Shown one piece after another: positions 16,580-25,665 of a DNA stretch of 64,000 nucleotides. Each line of letters opens with the position of its first letter. The first letter of the stretch is position 1. The position numbers were made by a program, and so were the translations under genes. Under the pieces are notes generated by a model, which saw only the letters and a program-made list of their open reading frames with translations, searched no databases and had not been told where the DNA came from. The DNA comes from Geothrix sp. 21YS21S-4 (lineage in GTDB: Bacteria > Acidobacteriota > Holophagae > Holophagales > Holophagaceae). Location of the stretch: the NCBI RefSeq assembly GCF_030845995.1, contig NZ_CP132719.1, positions 2,728,001-2,792,000 of the forward strand, in the 5' to 3' direction.

Positions 16580-17254
16580 TCAGCCCTTGGCGTAGCGCTG
16601 CAGCTTGCCCAGATCGAGGATCCGCACCACGGGGAAGGTGCTCTGGATCAGGCCCAGGTCCGTCAGCAGGCGCAGGGCGCGGCTGAAGGCCTCGCGGCTG
16701 GCGCCGATGCACTGGGCCAGGTCCTCCTGGGTCTCCTGGAACTCCACGATGGAGCGCATGGGGTTCGACTCGTGGGCCTCCAGCAGCAGCTGGGCCACGC
16801 GCTCGGGGACGCTGTGCAGGCTGAGGGTCTCCACCAGGGTGACGAGGTGGCGGACCTTGGCGGCGAAGTGCTGGATCAGCATCTCGGCCACTTCGGGATG
16901 GCGGTGGACGATCTGGCGGAGCGGCGCCGCGGGGATCAGCCAGCACTCCGTCTCGCCATGGGATTCGGCGCTGGAGGCGATGGAGGCGCTGTCGAAGACC
17001 GGCACCTCGCCCACGCAATCCCCCACCTTGAGGAACTGGAGGACCTGCACCCGCCCGCGGCCATCGGTGCGGAAGACCTTGAGGCCGCCCTTCACCACCA
17101 CGTAGACGCCGGGGACCTGGTCGCCCTGGGTATAGACCCGGGCGCCGTCGGGGAAGCGCCGCAGCTCGGCGATGCTGGCCAGTTCCTCCGCGGCGTTCAT
17201 CGGCAGGCCCGCCAGGAACTCGATCCGTCTCAGGTTAAGGACAGCTTGCGGCAT
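16580..17254 (-). CDS. Crp/Fnr-family transcriptional regulator
   Basis: A 224-residue regulator: cNMP-binding-type beta-roll 1-125, long dimer helix about 125-150, winged HTH 165-224. The N-terminus lacks the four cysteines of FNR, so it does not carry an FNR-type cluster, and the CRP cAMP-pocket motif (RxSAE) is not evident; the effector is unknown and a DNR-like heme/NO mode is possible. The recognition helix reads SREAFSRAL. Its Arg-Glu pair matches CRP (RETVGR), while the Ser matches FNR (VETISR). GGTGGAG lies 5 nt before the ATG. A CRP-type palindrome at 17303-17318 upstream suggests autoregulation. Confidence 0.9.
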   Translation of the reverse strand: MPQAVLNLRRIEFLAGLPMNAAEELASIAELRRFPDGARVYTQGDQVPGVYVVVKGGLKVFRTDGRGRVQVLQFLKVGDCVGEVPVFDSASIASSAESHGETECWLIPAAPLRQIVHRHPEVAEMLIQHFAAKVRHLVTLVETLSLHSVPERVAQLLLEAHESNPMRSIVEFQETQEDLAQCIGASREAFSRALRLLTDLGLIQSTFPVVRILDLGKLQRYAKG

Positions 17255-17302
17255 GGGGCTCCACCAGGCATTGATTCAGTTATCGCACACTTTCATCGTG
17301 AG

Positions 17303-17318
17303 TGTGATCCCGGTCACG
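17303..17318 (-). promoter_or_regulatory. CRP-type palindrome before the Crp/Fnr gene
   Basis: TGTGA-TCCCGG-TCACG matches TGTGA-N6-TCACA with one mismatch, 49 bp before the ATG of the minus-strand Crp/Fnr gene. The best CRP-like site I see in the window. Confidence 0.55.
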
Positions 17319-17390
17319 CATCCCAAGACCGGGCGACAGAATCTTACCGCGAGGCTTGGAATTTCTTACGTCGAAATTCGCATAGAACAA

Positions 17391-17419
17391 GACCCCGGCG
17401 GCATCTGCCTACCGGGGTC
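17391..17419 (-). terminator. Terminator-like hairpin after efp
   Basis: GACCCCGG/CCGGGGTC (17391-17398 with 17412-17419) lies 31 bp past the efp stop, followed on the minus strand by TTGTTCT. The T run is poor. Confidence 0.5.
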
Positions 17420-17450
17420 CGGAATGGATTCATTTCAGGGGATGGCGAGG

Positions 17451-18017
17451 TTACTTGACCCGCTCCATGAAGGTCCGGTCCACGGTGTTCACCCGGATCC
17501 GCTCGCCGCTCTCCATGTAGGGGGGCACGCCCACGGTGATGCCGTTCTCCAGCTTGGCGGGCTTGTAGGAGCCCGTGGCGTTGGCGTTCTTCATCACGGG
17601 ATCCGTCTCCAGGATCTCCAGGACGACGTTCCCCGGCACGGTGATGGACAGGGGCGTGCCCTCGTAGAACTCGATCTCGCACTGCATGTTGGGCTGGAGG
17701 AACACCAGGTCGTCGCCCAGGACGTCCTTGTTGATCTCCATCTGCTCGTAGGTCTCGTTGTTCATGAACACGAGATGGTCGCCGTCCTCGTACAGGTACT
17801 CCAGCATGTGCTGCTCGAGGCTGGCCTTGTCCACCTTGTCCGCGCTGCCGAAGCGGTTCTCGCGGTTGATCCCGTCCTTCAGGCGCTTCATCTTCACCAC
17901 CACCCGGGCCGGGAGGTTGCCGGGGGTCTGGTGCTCGACGCTGATGACGCGGCACAGCTCGCCTTCGAAGTTGACGATCATCCCGGCGCGAACCTGGGTG
18001 GCGTTGATGAAGGGCAT
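17451..18017 (-). CDS. efp: Translation elongation factor P
   Basis: A 188-residue, full-length three-domain EF-P that helps ribosomes through polyproline stretches. KOW-like domain I (1-65), then two OB-type domains ending in GERIRVNTVD. In the domain I loop, where E. coli has the beta-lysylated Lys34 (PGKGQA), this protein reads HQTPGNLPARV: residue 34 is Asn and the loop is shorter. It therefore cannot be modified as in E. coli EpmA or with rhamnose as on Arg32-type EF-P. GGAG lies 6 nt before the ATG. Monocistronic, beside a tRNA. Confidence 0.95.
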   Translation of the reverse strand: MPFINATQVRAGMIVNFEGELCRVISVEHQTPGNLPARVVVKMKRLKDGINRENRFGSADKVDKASLEQHMLEYLYEDGDHLVFMNNETYEQMEINKDVLGDDLVFLQPNMQCEIEFYEGTPLSITVPGNVVLEILETDPVMKNANATGSYKPAKLENGITVGVPPYMESGERIRVNTVDRTFMERVK

Positions 18018-18081
18018 GGGGAACTCCCGGAGGGATGTGGTCTGGCAGAAGAAAGGCCCCGATCGCGATCAGGGCCTTGGG

Positions 18082-18156
18082 TGGTGGGCGTACCAGGATT
18101 CGAACCTGGGACTTCTACCGTGTGAAGGTAGCACTCTACCGCTGAGTTATACGCCC
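18082..18156 (-). tRNA. tRNA-Val (anticodon CAC)
   Basis: 75 nt with encoded CCA. The acceptor stem GGGCGTA/TACGCCC, D-arm with AGCGGTAGA, anticodon stem CTACC/GGTAG around loop TTCACAC, and T-loop GTTCGAATC all fit a cloverleaf. Anticodon CAC reads the Val codon GTG. Confidence 0.95.
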
Positions 18157-18202
18157 GCGGTCGATCAGGATACCCCATGCCTCCCGCCATTCCAAGCCGG
18201 AA

Positions 18203-19417
18203 TCAGAGCGTGGACGCCTTCCGGAGCGCGGCGGCGAAGCGCGAGGCCTCATCCGCCCTCATTCCGCAGAGCCCCACCCGCAGCCCCTCGGGCAGGGGCA
18301 CGGTGAACACGCCTTCCGTTTTGAGCCGGGCGCAGACGGCTTCGGGGTTCGAAACGGAAGCCAGGACGAAGAACCCGCCTTCCCACCGGAGCGGCGCCAG
18401 CCCCTCCGCCGCCAGGGCCCCATCAAGGGCATCCGCCCGCATCGCCAGGATGTCCGACCAGTGGCGATGCTCGGCGGCCAGCCGCGCCTGGGCCTTGCCC
18501 TCCCGCGCCAGCCGCACGACCAGCGCCTGGGGCGCCCGGGCGCAGTTGGACCAGGTGCCCCGGCAGGACTGGGTGAGGGCCGCCTGGAGCGCGGGATCCC
18601 CGCACCACGGGAACGCCAGCGCTCCGCCCCGGGCCCCGTAGAGCGTCAACGATTTGGAAAGGGACATCGCGGCGCCCACCAGAACCTGGCCTTCCCCGCC
18701 CAGCGCGGCGTAGTCCTTCAGGGCCTCGGCCACCGCTCCGGGATCCCGCGCGTAGTCCAGGTAGGCGAAGTCCAGGAGGAGCGTCACCGGCACCGCCGCA
18801 GCGGCCTCGCGGAGCAGGTCCCCCAGCGCGGTGCGGTCCTCGCGGGAGAGGCTCCGGCCCGTGGGGTTGTGGCAGGGGTCGTTCAGCCAGACCAGGATCC
18901 GGCCCTGGGTCCGCGCCAGTTCCGTCAGGGCCGTCCGCCAGGCCTCCGCGTCCAGCGGCACTCCCGCCGCAGGCCAGGGCGCGGTCCTCACCCCCACGCC
19001 GTTCTCCGAAGCGAGGGTGGCGTAGGGCCCCCAGTGGGGCGCCGTGGTCAGCACGCGCTGGCCCGGCTCCAGGAAATTGCGGAGGGACAGCGCCAGCGCG
19101 CCGCTGCCGCCGGGCGTGGCGCAGGCGGCGCCGGGTCCCTCCAATAGGGGCCAGTGCCGCTGGACAAGGGCCTTCAGAAAGGCCGGATCGCCGGCGATGG
19201 GCGCGTAGGGAGCGACTTCGGATTCCGTCAGTTCGCGCCACAGGGCCATCACGGAATCAAGGACCACCAGGCGGCCCGCATCGTCGAGAAGGGCGCCCAC
19301 GGTGGCGTTGAGCACGGATCCGCCCCCCGCCCTGCGGGCCATGGCCTCGGCGTTCAGGGCGAAGATCGGATCGTCCGCCGGAAACGCGCGCCGGGTGGGG
19401 AGGAGCTGGGAGGTCAT
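18203..19417 (-). CDS. PLP-dependent aromatic/aspartate-type aminotransferase
   Basis: A 404-residue fold-type I aminotransferase. Motifs: ATPGGSGALALSLRNFL (PLP phosphate site), WLNDPCHNPTGRSLS, LLLDFAYLDYARD (Asp and Tyr on the ring), and AMSLSKSLTLYGARGGAL with the Schiff-base lysine, followed by CRGTWSNC. The style matches the AspC/TyrB subfamily. Substrate is inferred to be aromatic amino acids because IorAB needs arylpyruvates; aspartate is an alternative. No strong ribosome site. It is divergent from the YeiH gene with 22 bp or less between starts. Confidence 0.85.
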   Translation of the reverse strand: MTSQLLPTRRAFPADDPIFALNAEAMARRAGGGSVLNATVGALLDDAGRLVVLDSVMALWRELTESEVAPYAPIAGDPAFLKALVQRHWPLLEGPGAACATPGGSGALALSLRNFLEPGQRVLTTAPHWGPYATLASENGVGVRTAPWPAAGVPLDAEAWRTALTELARTQGRILVWLNDPCHNPTGRSLSREDRTALGDLLREAAAAVPVTLLLDFAYLDYARDPGAVAEALKDYAALGGEGQVLVGAAMSLSKSLTLYGARGGALAFPWCGDPALQAALTQSCRGTWSNCARAPQALVVRLAREGKAQARLAAEHRHWSDILAMRADALDGALAAEGLAPLRWEGGFFVLASVSNPEAVCARLKTEGVFTVPLPEGLRVGLCGMRADEASRFAAALRKASTL

Positions 19418-19439
19418 GGGATCAGGGTACCCTCACCCC

Positions 19440-20411
19440 ATGGCCTCTTCCGCGCCCTTCCCGGGACTCGCTGGACCCGCGCTCGCCGCGGGGGCGCTCC
19501 TCTCTCTCCTGCCGTTCACGCCCGCAGCAGCAGCCCTGGTGGGGGGCGCGGTCCTGGCGCTCACCCTCGGCAATCCCGCCCCCGCTTTCACCCGCACTTG
19601 GACCCAGCGCCTGCTGCCCCTGGCCGTCATGGGCCTGGGCGCGGACATGAACCTGCGGGCCGTGGCGAAGGCGGGCCTCCACGGGTTGGGCTACACCGCT
19701 CTCAGCCTCGCGCTGGTGCTGGCTTTGGGCCTGTGGTTGGCGCGGACCCTGAAGGTGGATCGGGAGGCGGGGCTGCTCATCTCCGTGGGCACGGCCATCT
19801 GCGGGGGAAGCGCCATCGCCGCCGTGGCGCCCGTGCTCCGCGCCCGGGATCAGGCCATCTCCATCTCGCTCGCCACCGTGTTCCTGCTGAACGCGGCGGC
19901 GCTGGTGATCTTCCCGCCCCTGGGCCGGGCGGCGGGACTGAGCCAGGACGCCTTCGGCCTGTGGTCGGCCCTGGCCATCCACGACACCAGCTCTGTGGTG
20001 GGCGCGGGCCTGGCCTACGGGCCCCGCGCCCTGGAGGTGGCCACCACCGTGAAACTGGCCCGGGCGCTGTGGATCGTGCCGCTCACGTTCGGGATCGGCT
20101 GGGCCGTCGCCCGGAGCAGCCTGGTCTCCGCGGGCTCGCCGGCGGTGAAGAAGCCCTGGTTCATCGCCGGTTTCCTGCTGATGGCGGCGCTGGTCACCTT
20201 CGTCCCGGCCCTCCACATGCCGGGGCACTACGTCGCCGCCGCCGCCCGCCGCGCGCTGGTCCTCACCCTCTTCCTCATCGGCGCCGGCCTCAGCCGCGAA
20301 GCGCTGCGCAGCGTCGGCGCGCGCCCCTTCCTCCAGGGCCTGCTGCTGTGGCTGATCGTGGGTTCGCTGGGACTGGGCGCCGTGAAGCTGGGCTGGCTCA
20401 CGGTCGGGTGA
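19440..20411 (+). CDS. YeiH/YadS-family putative sulfate exporter
   Basis: A 323-residue membrane protein with about ten transmembrane helices. Family marks: LLPLAVMGLGADMNLRAV, SVGTAICGGSAIAAVAPV, and AIHDTSSVVGAGLAYG. Related proteins export sulfate from taurine or sulfonate breakdown, but the family is mostly uncharacterised. The start is uncertain: the ATG at 19440 gives the expected short N-terminus, while the in-frame ATG at 19416 has GGGAGG very close (2 nt) and would overlap the divergent aminotransferase start. Confidence 0.85.
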   Translation: MASSAPFPGLAGPALAAGALLSLLPFTPAAAALVGGAVLALTLGNPAPAFTRTWTQRLLPLAVMGLGADMNLRAVAKAGLHGLGYTALSLALVLALGLWLARTLKVDREAGLLISVGTAICGGSAIAAVAPVLRARDQAISISLATVFLLNAAALVIFPPLGRAAGLSQDAFGLWSALAIHDTSSVVGAGLAYGPRALEVATTVKLARALWIVPLTFGIGWAVARSSLVSAGSPAVKKPWFIAGFLLMAALVTFVPALHMPGHYVAAAARRALVLTLFLIGAGLSREALRSVGARPFLQGLLLWLIVGSLGLGAVKLGWLTVG

Positions 20412-20470
20412 GCGCAACGCGCGGTTCCCTCCGGCCCGCGCTTTCCGAATAATGGGCGTCCGAGGTTCCC

Positions 20471-21052
20471 ATGATCCGCCCCTTCCAAGGCATGGTTCCC
20501 CAGATCGGCGACCGGGTGTTCATCCCGGACGGCACCCTCGTCCTGGGCGACGTGACCATCGGCGACGACGCCAGCATCTGGTTCAACTGCGCGATCCGCG
20601 GCGACGTGAACTGGATCCGCATCGGCGCGCGAACCAACATCCAGGACGCCTGCGCGCTCCACGTCACCAACGGAAAGTGGCCCCTCCTGATCGAGGAGGA
20701 GGTGAGCATCGCCCACAACGTGATGCTCCACGGCTGCACCATCCGCAAGAACGCGCTCATCGGGATGAGCACCACCATCATGGACGGCGCCGAGATCGGC
20801 GAGGGGTGCCTCGTGGCCGCAGGGAGCCTCGTGCGGGAGGGCTTCCAGGCCCCGCCCCACAGCCTGGTCGCAGGCTGGCCGGCCACCGTGAAGGGGCCGC
20901 TCAACGACAAGCAGCGGGAACTGGTGGCCAGCATCTGGACCCGCTACGTCCGCTACAAGGAAGCCTACTTCGCCGACGGGTGGCCCGTGGCCGCGACGCC
21001 CGTCATCGAGAATTCAAAGCCTGGTTTTACCAAGGGCCATCCCTACCCTTGA
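20471..21052 (+). CDS. Gamma-carbonic-anhydrase-like hexapeptide protein (YrdA/PaaY type)
   Basis: A 193-residue left-handed beta-helix protein: imperfect hexapeptide repeats from VFIPDG through GEGCLVAAGS, then a C-terminal helix. Likely zinc ligands are in CALHVTNG and SIAHNVMLHGC. GAGG lies 5 nt before the ATG. Members hydrate CO2, hydrolyse CoA thioesters (PaaY) or have no known activity, so the reaction stays open. A thioesterase role would suit the arylacetyl-CoA pathway but nothing here proves it. Confidence 0.85.
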   Translation: MIRPFQGMVPQIGDRVFIPDGTLVLGDVTIGDDASIWFNCAIRGDVNWIRIGARTNIQDACALHVTNGKWPLLIEEEVSIAHNVMLHGCTIRKNALIGMSTTIMDGAEIGEGCLVAAGSLVREGFQAPPHSLVAGWPATVKGPLNDKQRELVASIWTRYVRYKEAYFADGWPVAATPVIENSKPGFTKGHPYP

Positions 21053-21110
21053 GGGTTTCAAGCCAAAGTTCCTTCCACCGACTTCTTGCCCTGGGCTAGA
21101 CTTCCGAATC

Positions 21111-22190
21111 ATGTCCCCACTTCTGCTCCTCCGCGTCCACGCCGATCTGCGTCTGGGACTGGGCCATGTGGCCCGCGCCCTGGCCCTCCAGGACGCCTGG
21201 CGCGCCCTCGGCGGCCACGCCTGCATCGCCGTTTCCGGCGACGCGCGCGCCCGTCGCGTGGGCGGCGGCACCCACCCCTTCCTCGACCAGCCCCTGCCCT
21301 GCGACGCCGTCGATCTCGGGGAGGATCCCCACGCCCCGCTCCCCGCGGATCTCAAGGCCCGCGCGGACGTCGTCCTGGTGGACCAGTGGGACACGACGGC
21401 GGCCTTCCTGGAGGCGCTGCGTCCGTTGAAGGTGGCGGTGATGGAGGACGACACCGACGCCCACGAGACCGCCGACCTCCTGTTCCAGCCCTACCTGGAA
21501 GGCGTGAACTGGCCGGACCATCCGGTGAAGGTGGTGGACGGCCGGAAGGTGCGGCCCTTCGAGACGACCTCCGGGACCTGCCGCGTCCTGCGCGGCTCCA
21601 GCTTCATCGTGGTGGACAAGGCGGCCCTGGACCTGCGTCCCAAGCGGATGCCTCTCCAGCCCCTGGCCGTCCACAAGCTGCTGGTCACCTTCGGCGGAAG
21701 CGACGGTCCCAACCTCGCCCAGAAGGCCTTCGACAGCCTGGCCCGGCTGGTGGCGGAGGACCGCTGGCGGGGCACCTGCACGCTCCTGGCGCCGAACGGG
21801 ATCCAGGGAGAGCCCTTCGCCGGCTGCACCGTGGCCCGGGGCCTGCCGGACCTCACGCGCCGGATTCCCGACTTCGACGCGCTGTGGTGCTCGGCGGGCG
21901 TCACCCTGGCGGAGGCCCTGTGCCTGGGCGTTCCCGTCGCGGCCTGGGGCCAGAACGAGCGGCAGCACGGCATCCTGGCCGATCTCGCCCTCGCCAACGG
22001 GTGCTTCAATCTGGGGCTGGGCCCCGAGGCGGATCTCGCCATCGTGGGCGGGGCGCTGGCGCAGTGGCTGGGTCCCGAGGGCCAGGACAACCGGCAGGAA
22101 CAGGTGCGGGACGGCATGGCGCTGGTGGATGGCCGGGCCGCCGCGCGCATCGCCCAGGAGCTGTGGCAGCTCGCCGAGCGCTTCGCCTAG
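21111..22190 (+). CDS. PseG-like nucleotide-sugar hydrolase / GT-B-fold protein
   Basis: A 359-residue protein. The N-terminus LLLLRVHADLRLGLGHVARA matches the R-D-G-H glycine loop of PseG (UDP-diacetamido-trideoxy-altrose hydrolase), and the C-terminal half has the MurG/GT28-like motif LWCSAGVTLAEALCLGVPVAA. PseG makes pseudaminic-acid precursors, but no other pse genes are near, so the substrate is unknown. No clear ribosome site before the ATG. It is alone between a carbonic-anhydrase-like gene and the L13 operon. Confidence 0.65.
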   Translation: MSPLLLLRVHADLRLGLGHVARALALQDAWRALGGHACIAVSGDARARRVGGGTHPFLDQPLPCDAVDLGEDPHAPLPADLKARADVVLVDQWDTTAAFLEALRPLKVAVMEDDTDAHETADLLFQPYLEGVNWPDHPVKVVDGRKVRPFETTSGTCRVLRGSSFIVVDKAALDLRPKRMPLQPLAVHKLLVTFGGSDGPNLAQKAFDSLARLVAEDRWRGTCTLLAPNGIQGEPFAGCTVARGLPDLTRRIPDFDALWCSAGVTLAEALCLGVPVAAWGQNERQHGILADLALANGCFNLGLGPEADLAIVGGALAQWLGPEGQDNRQEQVRDGMALVDGRAAARIAQELWQLAERFA

Positions 22191-22298
22191 AAATCCGGCT
22201 TGACCCTGCGGGTCTCCAACGATAAGCTTTCCCTTCTGTGGACTCGCTGCCCGTAGGGTGGCGCTCTCCGCAGCCCGATCCAGATTCCGGAGCAGGCC

Positions 22299-22733
22299 AT
22301 GAGCACTTACTTCCCGAAAGCCAATGATCTCAAGCGTCAGTGGTTCCTGGTGGACGCCACCGGGATTCCCGTCGGCCGCCTGAGCACCACCGTCGCGGAC
22401 GTCCTCTCCGGCAAGAACAAGCCGACCTGGACGCCCTTCCTCGACACCGGCGACCACGTCATCGTCATCAACGCCGAGAAGGCGGTGCTGACCGGGAAGA
22501 AGGGCGTGCAGAAGTTCTACCGCCGCACCACCACCCAGCCCGGCTCCATGAAGGAAGTCAAGGCCGAGGTGATGAAGGCGACCTACCCCGAGCGCATCAT
22601 CGAGAGCGCGGTCAAGGGCATGCTGCCCAAGGGCCCCCTCGGCCGGGCGATGTACCGCAAGCTCAAGGTCTACGCGGGCCCCGAGCACGAGCAGTCCGCC
22701 CAGCAGCCCCAGATCCTGACCATCCAGAAGTAG
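22299..22733 (+). CDS. rplM: 50S ribosomal protein L13
   Basis: 144 residues, usual length. Typical L13 sequence: [40 protein letters not shown] and [24 protein letters not shown] precedes the ATG. Operon with rpsI (13-bp gap), the standard bacterial pair. The 108-bp leader may hold an autoregulatory RNA element, but I could not identify one. Confidence 0.98.
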   Translation: MSTYFPKANDLKRQWFLVDATGIPVGRLSTTVADVLSGKNKPTWTPFLDTGDHVIVINAEKAVLTGKKGVQKFYRRTTTQPGSMKEVKAEVMKATYPERIIESAVKGMLPKGPLGRAMYRKLKVYAGPEHEQSAQQPQILTIQK

Positions 22734-22746
22734 AGGCGAGGACTCC

Positions 22747-23139
22747 ATGGCCATTTCCCAGAACTACGGAACCGGTCGCCGCAAGAGCGCGGCCGCCCGC
22801 GCCTTCCTCCGCCCCGGCACCGGCAAGATCACCGTCAACGGCCGCAGCCTCGAGAACTATTTCCCGAACGCCGTGCTCCGCATGATGGTCCACCAGCCCC
22901 TGGTGCTGGCCGACCTCGACGGCAAGTTCGACATGGTCATCAGCGTCGTCGGCGGCGGCCCCGCCGGCCAGGCCTCGGCCATCCGGATGGGCATCTCCCG
23001 CGCCCTCCTCGGCTACAACGAGCAGCTCAAGTCCCTCCTGCGCGGCGCCGGTCTTCTGACCCGCGACCCCCGCATGAAGGAACGCAAGAAGCCCGGTCGC
23101 AAGGCCGCCCGTCGCCGCTTCCAGTTCAGCAAGCGCTAG
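22747..23139 (+). CDS. rpsI: 30S ribosomal protein S9
   Basis: 130 residues, usual length. N-terminal [20 protein letters not shown] and the basic C-terminal tail [14 protein letters not shown], which reaches the P-site tRNA in the ribosome, are present. Follows rplM; terminated at 23150-23177. Confidence 0.98.
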   Translation: MAISQNYGTGRRKSAAARAFLRPGTGKITVNGRSLENYFPNAVLRMMVHQPLVLADLDGKFDMVISVVGGGPAGQASAIRMGISRALLGYNEQLKSLLRGAGLLTRDPRMKERKKPGRKAARRRFQFSKR

Positions 23140-23149
23140 TTCGTCTCTG

Positions 23150-23177
23150 GAAGGGGGAGCCTCACGGTTCCCCCTTC
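23150..23177 (+). terminator. Terminator after rpsI
   Basis: GAAGGGGGAGCC/GGTTCCCCCTTC, a 12-bp stem with one G-U pair and a 4-nt loop, followed by TGCTTTC, ten bases after the rpsI stop. Confidence 0.65.
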
Positions 23178-23293
23178 TGCTTTCCCGGTCCGTTTCCACG
23201 GACGATTCGGGCGAAGGGAACCAACCCGACGCCTTCCATCCCACCCGCGGCGCTCCTTCTGCGAATCGCGCCGCTTGACCCAGGGAGGCCAGC

Positions 23294-24046
23294 ATGGCTG
23301 CCATCCAGATGAAGGAACTTCTCGAAGCCGGTGCCCATTTCGGGCACCAGACCAAGCGTTGGAATCCCAAGATGAAGAAGTACATCTTCGGGGCGCGCAA
23401 CAGCATCTACATCATCGACCTCCAGAAGACCCTGCGCCTCTGGAACACCGCCGCCAACTTCCTGACCAAGGCCGCCGGCGAAGGGAAGAACTTCCTGTTC
23501 GTGGCCACCAAGCCCCAGGCCCAGGAGTTGATCGCCGAGCAGGCCGCCCGCTGCGGCGCGTTCTACGTCAACAACCGCTGGCTGGGCGGAATGCTGACCA
23601 ACTTCGCCACCATCAAGAAGAGCCTGGAGAAGTTCCGCGAGATCGAGGCCACCCTGGCCGATCCCGCCCGCACCGCCATGCTCTCCAAGAAGGAACTGCT
23701 GACCCTCAACCGCACCCGCCTGAAGCTGGAGGCCTCCTTCCACGGCATCCGCGACATGCGCTCGCTGCCCGAGGTCATCTTCGTCATCGATCCGCACCGC
23801 GAGGACATCGCCGTCACCGAGGCCAAGAAGCTCGGCATCAAGGTCGTGGGCATCGTGGACACCAACTGCGATCCCGACATGGTGGACTACGTGATCCCCG
23901 CCAATGACGACGCGATCCGCTCCATCCTGCTCTTCTCCGAGCGCGTGGCCGACTCCATCCTCGAGGGCCGCCAGTCCTTCCGCGACAAGGGCGACACCGA
24001 CGAGATGAAGAAGATGATGGCCGAGAAGATGGAAGTCGAAGCCTAA
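23294..24046 (+). CDS. rpsB: 30S ribosomal protein S2
   Basis: 250 residues, full length. Starts with the usual [20 protein letters not shown] (the annotated start is MAAIQ) and has [14 protein letters not shown] and [16 protein letters not shown] precedes the ATG. First gene of rpsB-tsf-pyrH. The 116-bp leader (23178-23293) may host S2 autoregulation, but no known motif was recognised. Confidence 0.98.
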   Translation: MAAIQMKELLEAGAHFGHQTKRWNPKMKKYIFGARNSIYIIDLQKTLRLWNTAANFLTKAAGEGKNFLFVATKPQAQELIAEQAARCGAFYVNNRWLGGMLTNFATIKKSLEKFREIEATLADPARTAMLSKKELLTLNRTRLKLEASFHGIRDMRSLPEVIFVIDPHREDIAVTEAKKLGIKVVGIVDTNCDPDMVDYVIPANDDAIRSILLFSERVADSILEGRQSFRDKGDTDEMKKMMAEKMEVEA

Positions 24047-24078
24047 AGCCCGCCCTACGGAGCGTTCACGGACACAGC

Positions 24079-24124
24079 GGAGGTCGCGGAGAAGAACCTG
24101 CTTTCTCTCTGCGACCTCCCTTTT
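24079..24124 (+). terminator. Hairpin with T run between rpsB and tsf
   Basis: GGAGGTCGC (24079-24087) pairs with GCGACCTCC (24111-24119), with extra GAGA/TCTC pairing inside, then CTTTTCC. It lies inside an operon and could attenuate tsf relative to rpsB. Confidence 0.55.
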
Positions 24125-24175
24125 CCTGCCCCTCCGCGAGTGCGTTTCCGTTGCCCGAACTGATGAGGAGATGAC

Positions 24176-24826
24176 ATGGCATTCACCGCCAACGACGTGA
24201 AGACCCTGCGCGAGAAGACCGGCCTCGGCATGATGGACTGCAAGAAGGCCCTGGAAGAGAACAGCGGCGACATGGAGCAGGCCATCGAGTGGCTGCGGAA
24301 GAAGGGCCTGGCGGCTTCCGCCAAGAAGGCCGACCGCATCGCCGCCGAAGGCATCGTCGAGGCCTACATCCACCCCGGCGGCCGCGTGGGCGTGCTGGTC
24401 GAGGTGAACGCCGAGACCGACTTCGTGGCCCGCAACGAGGCCTTCCAGCGCCTGGTGAAGGAGATCGCGATGCACATCGCGGCGGCCGACCCCGCGCCCC
24501 GCTTCGTCACCAAGGAAGAGGTCACCCAGGACTTCCTCGACACCGAGAAGCGCATCGCCACCGAGCAGGCCCTGGCCACCGGCAAGCCCCAGAACATCGT
24601 CGAGAAGATCGTCGAGGGCAAGATGAACAGCATCTTCAAGGAGGTCTGCCTCCTGGAGCAGCCCTTCATCATGAACCCCGACCTCACCATCCAGCAGTAC
24701 CTCTCCCAGAGGACCGCGGAGATCGGCGAGAAGCTCAGCATCCGCCGCTTCACGAAGTACATCATGGGCGAGGGCCTGGAGAAGCGGAGCGAGAACTTCG
24801 CCGCCGAAGTCGCCGCCGCCAAGTAG
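24176..24826 (+). CDS. tsf: Elongation factor Ts
   Basis: 216 residues: shorter than E. coli EF-Ts (283) and near the short Thermus/cyanobacterial form. N-terminal UBA-like domain [20 protein letters not shown] and the core TDFVARNE, where Asp-Phe contact EF-Tu to release GDP. The C-terminal coiled-coil subdomain is reduced. GAGGAG lies before the ATG. Separated from rpsB by 129 bp with a hairpin and from pyrH by a strong terminator. Confidence 0.97.
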   Translation: MAFTANDVKTLREKTGLGMMDCKKALEENSGDMEQAIEWLRKKGLAASAKKADRIAAEGIVEAYIHPGGRVGVLVEVNAETDFVARNEAFQRLVKEIAMHIAAADPAPRFVTKEEVTQDFLDTEKRIATEQALATGKPQNIVEKIVEGKMNSIFKEVCLLEQPFIMNPDLTIQQYLSQRTAEIGEKLSIRRFTKYIMGEGLEKRSENFAAEVAAAK

Positions 24827-25618
<792 letters not shown>

Positions 25619-25665
25619 GCCCCAGTCGGCAGGGGCTGTCCCGGGAAATTCCGTCACACTGGGAC

